From: Amaurobius ferox
Taxonomy: Eukaryota > Arthropoda > Arachnida > Araneae > Amaurobiidae
Reading direction: 5' to 3'
Assembly (NCBI GenBank): GCA_951213105.1
Contig: OX578145.1
Location: 7,491,191 to 7,555,190, forward strand
Length of the DNA stretch: 64,000 nucleotides
Part shown: positions 55,885 through 64,000 of the stretch, one piece after another
Layout of the letters: each line of letters opens with the position of its first letter
Position numbering within the stretch: the first letter of the stretch is position 1
Notes under the pieces: model-generated
Databases searched by the model: none
What the model saw: the letters and a program-made list of their open reading frames with translations, nothing else
What the model was told of the DNA's origin: nothing
Program-made: the position numbers and the translations under genes

Positions 55885-56437
55885 TGGCAGTGCAATTGTG
55901 TTGTTGTTGAGACCCAGACCGTCCGACCTACTAGAAAGGTGTTGAAAACCCAGGCCGTCCGGCTCGTCAACAAGGACTTGAGCATCCATTTGGACGGCCG
56001 GGAAGGAGTTAGCCGAAACCAACTCCCAACTTCCATGGCTTTCGTCCGACGGTCCAGCAGCGTTTATTTTGAGAATCAAAAATTTACAGGAGAGTTTACA
56101 TAATATGTTTCACATTTTGAAACAATATAAAGTTTAAACAGTGAAAGACACATTAAAACGGATTACAATAATTCTTGAACAATTGTTACTTCAACTGGTG
56201 CACAATGAGAAATAATACAACAAAAACAACAACGAAGACAAAAACAAAAACTAAACCAAGACAAACAGCAACAAACGGGGCACAATCAAAACACAGCAAA
56301 ACACAGACAAAACAAAGACAAAAACAAAACACAGACAAAACAAGGCAACCATACAAAGAGAGGGTAACACCTCCAGGGAAAAGGACAACAGGGGACCACC
56401 GACCAAAAGGGGGAAAAGGGAGAGGCTCACAAGCTGA

Positions 56438-58790
56438 TCAGGAAATTTGATTAGAGATGTCTCTAGCAATGAGAACACAGTTTTTAATTTTATCTAAAGA
56501 AGATTTATTTGAACTGACTCTCGAGAACCAGGCTGCGCAATTGGCAGGGGAGGGTTTTGTAAGATGAAAATTTTTTGTATGGGGACAAGAAAAAACAAAA
56601 TGGTCGGCATCGCCGAAAGAACCGCAGGTGCAACAAGAGGTGGATTTATGTTTAAAATAATGGAGATAATCTAGAAATGGGCCATGCCCAGTTAAAAAAT
56701 ATATTAAATATTTGTTAGTAATTTGGAGGGAGGGATTGACCAGAGGGAGGAAGGAAGAAATCCGGGCCGGATCGTGAGTCCGGGGAGAAATATAAGAGTT
56801 AAGAAAGATTTGCCAATGATGAGAAATATTTTGTTTACAAAATTTTTTAAGGAGGGAAAACGGGAAGGGAAAAGGGAGAACCCGAGGAGGTAGCAAGTTT
56901 GGCGTACTTATCCGCAGTCTCATTTCCCGAGATATCAGAGTGGGCCTTAACCCAACGAATATTAATAAGATTTTTGTTTGCTAAAGCATTAAGTTTAATT
57001 TTTGAAAGATAAGAGGATTTATTTTTAATGGAATTTAGAGCCGAAAGAGAAGAAAAACTATCTGTGAAAATATTAATTTTAGTATTATTAGTTGAGGCCC
57101 AATTAATAGCAAAATTAATGGCGGCAATTTCTGCCTGAAAAACTGTGTTCCCATTAGCTAGTTTAAAAGTGAATGTTTCTTGAAGCGTATCATGATTGAA
57201 TATACAGACAGCAAAACCAGTGTTTCCATCAATGGAAGAGCCATCTGTATAAACATTGAATTTAGAAAAAGAGGAGGGAGGGAGGGGGACAAGATTAGCA
57301 ATACGATTAGAAGGAGGGATAGTAGAAACCGCGCAGTTTGAGTCGAAAAGGGAAGGGTCCGGGACGGGAAAATTAGAGAAGAGATTTAAACGATGTTTCC
57401 AAAAAGCATATTTTATATAGTTGGTGTTAATTACTATATGGATAGGGGGAATACCAGTAATGGAGTAAAGAGAAATGTTAGAAGTGGTCCGAAAACCAGA
57501 AGAAATTCTTAAAAGAAAAATCTTTTGAAGGGAGAGAAGTTTTTTGACATGATCCCCCGTCAATGCTTGACCCCAGATTCCCGCACCATAAATTAAAGAC
57601 TTTTCAATTACCGATAGGTACCAGATTTTTAAAAAGGATTTGTCTACCCCCCAATTATTGCCAGACACCCGCCCAAAGGTGTTGGCGATCTTATAACATT
57701 TCTCCTTTAGGTTAAATATATGTGTACTCCATTTGAGATTATCATCTATTGTTATTCCTAGGAAGATAAGAGAACGGGAGGTAGGAATTTTATAGTTCAA
57801 AATTTTAAAAGAGGGCCTATTACGAATTTTAGATCTGTTTTTGTTAAAGATTATGGCTCTACATTTATCAGGAGAGATCGTAAGTTTAAGATTTGAAAGG
57901 GAGGAGGAAACAAGATTTAGCAGGTTATTTGTATTGTTACGAAGGGTCATCAGATTGACACCGTAAGTAACCACCGCAAGATCATCTGCGAAGGCTTGGA
58001 TATGAAAAAGGTTATTATTAAGTTTGAGGATGTCATTAAAATAAATGCTCCACAGGGTAGGGGAGATAACCGAACCCTGTGGAGCACCCATAGATATTGT
58101 TTTATTAAATGTAATAGAATTATCGGTAAAAGAAATTTGTCTGTTGCTTAAGTAGGAATATATAAAAGATTGAAAAGTTGGCGGTAGGTTTATGTTTGAT
58201 AAAGTTTGAGGTAAGATACTCCAGTTAAGGCTATCAAAAGCCCCGCAGATGTCCACGATGGTTAACGAAACAAAATTTTTTGATTTGTGTACTGTTATAG
58301 ATTCAATCAGCCTGTGAGCAGCATCTTCACAACAGGTGAGTTCTCTAAATCCGAACTGAAGGGGATGCAGAGTCCCCTCAGTCGACAACCAGAAGTTGAG
58401 TTTATGTATAAAAATTTTTTCAAGTATTTTGCCAAAAGTTGGGAGGAGAGAAATAGGCCGAAAGGAGGAACAAAGGGAAGGGTTTTTACCCGGTTTATTA
58501 AAAAATAAAATATTTGAATTTTTGAGGCAGGAGGGGAAATGACAAAATTTAAAACATAAGTTAACAGACTTTGAAATGAGTGAGGGGAAATTTTTAAAAA
58601 GTTGTTTCCAAATGGCAAAGTCAAGGAAATCAAGTCCTGGAGCTTTGCCCATTTTTAAATTGTTAAAGACCAAGAGGAGCTCTACATCAGAGACAGTTCC
58701 CAAGCCAGCATCTGGCACGGAAAGAGAAGGGAATCCGAGAAAGTCTGAATCTTCTTTAAAATGGTGATCCAAAAGACGTTTAAGTTTGTC
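56438..58790 (-). CDS. LINE copy 2 ORF2: reverse transcriptase, RNase H, CCHC end
   Basis: The reverse transcriptase shows SSFRPISLLPTFGKILEKIF, LQFGFREL, VDICGAFDSLNW, GAPQGSVISPTLWSIYFND and the catalytic FADDLAVV. RNase H follows: VYTDGSSIDGNTG, FQAEIAAINFAI, IFTDSFSSLSAL, VKAHSDISGNETADKYA. A frame change near 56,880 separates these from the C-terminal zinc knuckle (CCTCGSFGDADHFVFSC). The endonuclease domain is absent through 5' truncation. Placement: I/R1/LOA-type LINE. It reads as a long open frame with one shift and so is fairly young. Confidence 0.9.
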
Positions 58791-59338
58791 ATACTAGAAA
58801 GGTGTTGAAGACCCAGACCGTCCGACTCGTCCTGAGGACTTGAGCATCTATTTGGACGGCCGGGAGAGGAGATGGCAGGCGTCCGGCCGATGTCCGGGTG
58901 TCCACAACAACCAACACCAAATTTATTGAATCTTTAAAAAATTTTTACAGGAGTGGTTACAAGGATATAAGCTAATAACATAGTTTTGCTAATATGAAAA
59001 TATATCTGAAGACTTGATTACATTTATACTCTTGTAGACTTGAATACATTTTGTTGACTTATTTACATTATTGAAGACTTGATTGTATATTTACAAATGA
59101 CATAATGATCTGAGATAATATAAGTATTATGATAGTAGTTGAAAACATTTTGAAGTTGACAATGTATTATAAAATGGGGTGCAACAACTAAAGACAACAC
59201 AACAAAAGCAGACGACACCACCGAGAAAAACAACATATAAAAAAACAACATAAAAAACAACATAAAAAACAAACAAAAAAACAACAAGAAGAAGGAGTCA
59301 CCGACCGAAAAAATTAAAAGCAGAGATCCCCAGGCTGA

Positions 59339-60965
59339 TTATGAAATTTTATTAGAGATTTCTCTCGCTATGAGAACACAGTTTTTTATTTTATTGATTG
59401 AAGAAGGGTTAGAGCAGACACTCGAGAACCAGGTCGCCGTATTATGGGGTGAAGGTTTATAAAGGTGAAAAGCTTTGGTAAGGGGGCAAGAAAAAACGTA
59501 GTGATCGGCGTCGCCGAAAGCGCCGCAGGAGCAGCAGGAAGTAGATTTACATTTGAAAGAGAATAAATAATCGGGGAATGGGCCGTGGCCCGTAATAAAG
59601 TAGATTAAATATTTATTAGTAATATGTGTATTAAAGTTAACTTTTGGAAGGAAATTTAAAATTCTGGCGGGATCGTGAGTTCGGGGGGAGACATAGTCAT
59701 TTAAAAAGGATTGCCAATTACTAAGGATATCAAGTTTGTAATGTTTTTTGAGAAGTGAATAAGGGAAAGGTAAAGAAGTTGGAGAGCCAGAGGTAGTAGC
59801 TAGTTTTGCATTTTTGTCTGCGACCTCGTTACCCGAGATGTCGGAGTGGGCTTTAACCCAACATAAATTAATTAAATGTTTATTAAGATTAGCATTAGTT
59901 TTAATTTTGGATAAGTAAAAAGATTTGTTTTTGATGGAGTTAAAGGCCGAGATTGACGATTGACTGTCTGTAAAGATATTAATTTTAATGTTTCTATTAG
60001 ATGCCCAATTTATAGAGAAATGGATCGCAGCAATTTCTGCTTGGAAAACTGTGTTCCCATGCTCAAGTTTAAAGGTGAAAGTTTCTTCCAGTGTGTTTTC
60101 GTTAAAGATGCAAATGGCGTATCCTGTATTGTTTTCAATAGAGGAACCATCAGTGTAAATATTTATTTTGGAAAAGTTAAGTGGATTAATGGGGGAAAAG
60201 GTCACTGTACGTTGAGAAGGAGGGATACTGGAAGAAGGGCAGTTATGATCAAATTTTTCAGGGGGGGGAAGGGCAGGATTTGTAAAAAGGTTATTGCGAA
60301 GTTTCCAAAAGGTATATTTTTTGTACAAAGAATTTATTACAAAGTGAATGGGGGGGATTCCAGTTAAAGAAAAGAGAGAAATGTTAGAAGTAGTCCGAAA
60401 ACCAGATGAGATTTTTAAAAGAAAAATCCTTTGAAGAGAAATAAGTTTTTTGACCTGTGCCCCAGTCAATGCTTTTCCCCAAACTCCTGAGCCGAAAGTA
60501 ATTATCTTTTCGATAACCGAAAGATACCAAACTTTAAGAAAGGATTTATCAACACCCCAGTTACTGCCAGTCACTCTCCCAAAAGTGCTAGCGAACTTGA
60601 AGCACTTCTCTCTCAGATTAAAAATATGGGAACTCCATTTAAGGTTATCGTCGATCGTGATGCCTAAGTAATTTAATTGTCTAGTAGTTTGAATTTTAAC
60701 GTTTTGGATTTTAAATGATGGTCTCTGTTTAATTTTATATCTATTTTTTTTAAATACGATAGCTTTACATTTTTCGGGGGTGACGGAGAGTTTAAGGGCC
60801 GAAAGGGAGGACGAGATAAGATCAAGGAGATTATTAGTATTAATACGTAATGTTTTCAAGTTTGTGGAAAAAGTGACCACCGCAAGATCATCCGCGAAGG
60901 CCTGCAGGTAAAAAAGATCATCATTAAGATTAAGTATATCATTAAAATAAATACTCCACAGGGTT
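59339..60965 (-). CDS. LINE copy 1 ORF2, truncated inside the reverse transcriptase
   Basis: The open frame begins right at the junction with LWSIYFNDIL and the FADDLAVV motif, then the thumb region, RNase H (IYTDGSSIENNTG, FQAEIAAIHFSI, IFTDSQSSISAF, VKAHSDISGNEVADKNA) and a C-terminal CCSCGAFGDADHYVFSC knuckle. No stop interrupts it to 59,339. It is a clear relative of copy 2 but differs at many positions, so the two copies came from different source elements or subfamilies. Confidence 0.9.
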
Positions 60966-61021
60966 ACTAGAAAGGTGTAAGGTAACCTTTTGGACGGCCG
61001 GGAAGTGGCAGTGCAATTGTG

Positions 61022-61666
61022 TATAATGCTTCCAGTATGCTATTGGAGATTGCATCTCGAAGGTCTTTCAGTGTGTTTACTTGCTCCGTGAGCAATGTAA
61101 TTGATGTAGGTTTCAGATGAAAAGGGCTATGCCATTGTTTGTACATTTGCTGCATATGACATTGGCCATCTGTCTTTATCACTATGAGTTGATTGTTTGC
61201 AATGAAGCCACTCTTTGTGTACGTGCAGTTAAAGTTAAATATTTTTGACGAGAACTCAGTCCACGTTCTAGCGGTCATTGCAATCCCCTCTCTCGTGGGG
61301 ATTCACCTTGCACATCTTGGAATCTGCATTTTGCTGCCACACAAAAATCTGCACAAAACAATTCCATCCTAAGTTGTAGGTGTGAAGTGGCACCGAAGTA
61401 TTCACTATAGAAGCGAGATTGTTGACAAGCTTGCCATTATCAGAGTAGGCGGCAATAGTAGTACCAGGGTTTGTAGTATCAGGCTTGATGTTGGCAAGCA
61501 TGCCATTACCAAGTATGGCAGCAGTAGAAGCAACAGCGTTGGCAGTATCAGACTTGGTAATGGCAGGTTAAGCAGCGGTAACAAGCTTGGTATCCGCGTT
61601 GGCAGCAACTGTGTTAACAAGCTTGTCATTACCAGGCATGGTGTTGGCAAGCTTGCCATTGGCAGG
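61022..61666 (-). pseudogene. Unrecognised broken coding region, middle part with N/T/A-rich repeats
   Basis: On the minus strand the frame first encodes an Asn/Thr/Ala/Leu-rich stretch with variants of NDKLVNT and GKLANTM (61,666-61,400), with one stop near 61,568. Then comes a cysteine-containing domain: LGWNCFVQIFVWQQ, and after a frameshift near 61,270, FNFNCTYTKSGFIANNQ and KTDGQCHMQQMYKQW. It continues across the LINE insertion to 55,884. A secreted, viral-envelope-like or transposon-derived protein are all possible; none is supported by a recognised motif. Confidence 0.5.
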
Positions 61667-62789
61667 AATCTATATAATAAAAGGCAATGTCTGTGTGTGT
61701 GTGTCTTATACACTATACGTTCAGCGACCGCGCGTCGGAGAGCTACGAAATTTGGCAATCGGAGACCCGGGTGGGAAGGGAACACGTGAAAACCGATTTT
61801 TAAAATTTGAATTATTTTTTTAGTTATTTAATGTTTTATGCGATCTCGACCGTTTTTTCCCTTTTTTCTCCACCATCCAGACGTTGTAGAAAAGAACAAA
61901 TCACACCACCGGAAAGAGCAGACAATTGCGAGTAAAAAATATCAATTTCAAATCTCAGGGACAAATTCTAATATTTTTTAAAGATTTTAAAACAAAAGTC
62001 ACTTTCGGTTCAAAAAAACGAACTTTGGTTTTTAAATCCTCACATCGCAAAAAGTACTAATGATTTCGACTAATAATTTACATTTTTAGAAAGGTCGAAT
62101 ATCTGGCATTCTTACAAGTCGAATCTGGTCAAGAAGTAATGAATATTGCCCGCAGGATCGCAATTTTAAAGACGTCATGATTTTAAATTTCTCGGCGATC
62201 CGCTAAAGCAGTTCTTCACCGGCGTTGAGTTTTTCCCCCGTTTCCATGGAGACCGCGCTTCCGGTTTTAAATTAAGAGCTTAGCATATGCATTGTATACA
62301 TCGGTTGAAATTATTATATTTATATGATATTTTAAATGAATATTTTAATTTATGGATATTTTAAATAATTTAAATAATTGAATTATGGTGGATTGAATTG
62401 TGGTGATGTATTTGAAATTATTATATTTATGGATTAGTGGAACGATATGGATTTTTTAAATGGATATTTTAATTTATGGATATATTTTAATTTTATGTAT
62501 ATTTTAAATGATGGAACGATGGATATTTTAATAGAGCTTGAAAACTCGGACTGTGGCGCTCGCCACGAATGGCGTAAAGCAGTTTACCCCACGGCCAAAA
62601 AAGAAAATCCATCATCCCCACCCCAAGGGTCCAAAATTTATTTTAACTAAAAGAGGTGCCTGGCCAAGGCAGGTTACAAAAGGCCTACAAAGCCTCCGTA
62701 TTATTTTGCGGGGAAAATAGTAACTGTCAAAAAAGGGATGCCCGGCCACGGCAGTTACAAGGGCCTACAAACATCCGTATCATTATACG

Positions 62790-63480
62790 CGAAAATAAAC
62801 AAATATATAATTCAAAAATAATCAAATTCTAACAAACAATAAAAATAGGCCAAAGTATCACCAAATAAATTCAATAATTATCAAAAATACATCAAAATAA
62901 ACTTAATTAGTTGTTCCAAAAACATTATTTCAAAGAATAAGCAAATAAACAAATATTACAATAAACGTTATTAAACCAACCGAAGGAACTAAGCTGAATA
63001 ACCATTATAAACAATCAATAAGACCGACACCCCAAAACCAAAAACTGATCCCCAGTAAAAAGCAAAAACCTTATTGATATGAACAATTTGATGAAATAAA
63101 TAGCATTTATACAATACAAAATATCACCTATTCCTAAAATACCTGATTCGACATAAACAATAAATCAGAATTACCAAATCTTAATAAAAACCGAATTCAT
63201 CCTCCATCCATTATAAATATCAAATAAAAATTATTCTTCCCCGAAATCCGACATAGGGATACCCGAAGGTCAATTAAACAAAATTATTATTAAATATCAT
63301 TCATTGAAAACAGCTATTTTAATTGAAACCAAATTAACAACGCCCGCCATCCAAGGGGATCATTCAGGAAAACATTTTTACAATTAAACAACAATACTAA
63401 CTAATCTAAAAACTCAATCATTAGCAAAATATATAAATTTCCAGTAACCTCCTAATAAACTTAAATTTCTTATACAAGAG
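62790..63480. other. G-poor, strand-asymmetric stretch
   Basis: For about 690 bp the plus strand is rich in A and C and has few G. No frame or known RNA was recognised. A mitochondrial insertion or retroposon origin cannot be decided by eye. Confidence 0.5.
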
Positions 63481-63591
63481 TCTCAGAATTCCCATAGTCT
63501 ATATATTAGACTATGGGATAATAGAGTTTAACATGTGGATAATATAGCATCTTTAATAGAGCTTAGCATGTGGTCATTATAAAATTTAAAT

Positions 63592-63728
63592 TAGCGCACG
63601 GGAATTGCACTCAGTAGGCCCGGGTTCGATTCCTGCCACTGCCTAAACTGCCGCCGTGTTCAGGCGGAGTACGACCACGTTAAACATGTGGGTCCGTAAG
63701 TCCTTCCGAGAGGTTGGTGGTAGGGGAA
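63592..63728 (+). mobile_element. tRNA-headed SINE fragment with shared core domain
   Basis: GCGCACGGGAATTGCACTC and GGCCCGGGTTCGATTCC form a tRNA-like B-box region. From 63,645 the sequence GCCGCCGTGTTCAGGCGGAG through GAGAGGTTGGTGGTAGGGG matches positions 92-172 of the 5S-headed SINE, so two SINE families share this core. Confidence 0.75.
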
Positions 63729-63768
63729 CATTTTTAATTTATGGATATATTTTAATTTTATGGATATT

Positions 63769-63885
63769 TTAAATGATGGAACGATGGATATTTTAATAGA
63801 GCTTAGCATATGGTCATTATAAAATTTAAATTAGCGCGCGGGAATTGCACTCGGTAGGCCCGGGTTCGATTCCCGCCACTGGCGG
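63769..63885 (+). repeat. Second copy of the tRNA-like head
   Basis: Repeats GATATTTTAATAGAGCTTAG through GGGTTCGATTCCCGCCACT almost exactly as at 63,550-63,645, then stops where the broken coding region resumes. Confidence 0.75.
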
Positions 63886-64000
63886 CTAGTAACTTCAATA
63901 ATCCCAGGCTCGTCATCGTTTTTGCGGTTGGCAGCCATGTTAGAACCATAGGTAGCAGCGGCAGGAGCTATGGCAGACATAGCAGGCTTGGTGTTAACAA
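63886..64000 (-). pseudogene. Unrecognised broken coding region, upstream part at window edge
   Basis: An open minus-strand frame with Ala/Asn-rich sequence (NTKPAMSAIAPAATYGSN, then NDDEPGIIEV), of the same style as 61,400-61,666. It probably continues beyond the window. Confidence 0.45.

Larger units (their letters stand above)
55901..61005 (-). mobile_element. Single insertion of two head-to-tail 5'-truncated LINE copies plus a tail stub
   Basis: The whole block is flanked by one perfect 16-bp duplication TGGCAGTGCAATTGTG (55,885-55,900 and 61,006-61,021), and (CAA)n abuts the left one. Minus-strand order: tail stub (61,005-60,966), copy 1 (60,965-58,791, with tail), copy 2 (58,790-55,901, with full tail). 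Each body joins the preceding tail right after CACCTTTCTAGTA. One duplication around three units suggests one insertion event with template jumps, rather than three independent insertions. Confidence 0.85.
61667..63885. mobile_element. Repeat-rich insertion inside the same broken coding region
   Basis: Begins with TATATAATAAAAGGCAATG and a (TG)n run followed by CTACGAAATTTGGCA, similar to 6785-7060. It includes a direct repeat GCCTGGCCAAGGCAG...GGCCTACAAA / GCCCGGCCACGGCAG...GGCCTACAAA (62,660-62,790), duplicated AATTTATGGATATATTTTAA blocks (62,470 and 63,735), and two tRNA-derived SINE pieces. No protein recognised. Confidence 0.65.

Noticed and set aside
58797..58870. Possible hammerhead ribozyme in the retroposon tail (AAGTCC-loop-GGACGAG)
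   Set aside because: The GUCC/GGACGA hairpin resembles hammerhead stem II, but the CUGAUGA core is too short, GAAA is GAGU, and other copies break the stem.
61405..61823. Overlapping frames on both strands near 61.4-61.8 kb
   Set aside because: They are shadows of the N/T/A-rich repeat region; the minus frame ending in the cysteine domain is preferred.
1..64000. CRISPR array or bacterial operon
   Set aside because: No direct-repeat/spacer array, no Shine-Dalgarno-linked gene strings; tandem repeats here are minisatellites and transposon satellites, and the tightly packed block is a Polinton.

Overview
The window is eukaryotic, most likely an arthropod and perhaps a chelicerate. The reasons are an AT-rich, intron-and-transposon landscape, one clean spliced host exon, 5S-rRNA-derived SINEs, a mariner, and I/R1-type LINEs with RNase H. 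The species cannot be fixed from sequence alone. The only host gene seen with confidence is the first coding exon of a choline kinase (about 2.85-3.08 kb, + strand, phase-2 splice donor). None of its later exons was found, so much of what follows may be a giant first intron.

The centre is a decayed Maverick/Polinton (11,637-28,538, about 16.9 kb). It has long terminal inverted repeats, a near-perfect 6-bp target duplication (GTCGTC/GTCGCC) and a full virus-like gene set. The left arm, minus strand, carries a leucine-rich repeat protein, a repeat protein, a fibre-like protein, double-jelly-roll major capsid, a short basic protein, penton, adenain-type protease, a pX/pVI-like membrane-active protein and a coiled-coil protein. 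The right arm, plus strand, carries the packaging ATPase, a membrane protein, a parvovirus-type phospholipase A2, a zinc-ribbon protein, chromodomain integrase, two small proteins and protein-primed DNA polymerase B with a SAP-like N-terminus. A small gene lies inside the inverted repeats, so it exists twice, once broken. Almost every gene starts at TAAATG. Most genes carry frameshifts or stops, and key residues are lost in the protease (His to Gln) and in the polymerase exonuclease and palm motifs.

The Polinton sits inside an older hairpin-ended element (halves at 11,393-11,636 and 28,539-28,997). A second copy of that same element family (20,064-20,966) later landed in the Polinton ATPase gene, giving a readable nesting order.

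The rest is layered mobile DNA: hairpin-ended elements at 4.2-6.4 and 35.9-36.7 kb; Helitron-like units with an internal ~295-bp satellite (8.2-10.4 and 39.5-42.3 kb); a non-autonomous hAT with a perfect 8-bp duplication (8,956-10,038); a hAT relic (about 29.0-32.4 kb); a 26-bp minisatellite (42.35-42.8 kb); a TTAA-flanked element (44,385-45,214); a Penelope-like fragment with a hammerhead-like core (46.4-46.6 kb); a second, unrelated Polinton polymerase relic (48.2-50.2 kb); a mariner split by a LINE (51.2-53.6 kb); and a 5S+tRNA composite SINE (54.0-54.4 kb).

From 55.5 kb to the end, an unrecognised minus-strand coding region is broken twice. One break is a single 5.1-kb insertion containing two head-to-tail 5'-truncated LINE copies. 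A short LINE/SINE 3'-tail motif recurs at least eight times across the window, several times as a tiny insertion with its own target duplication.
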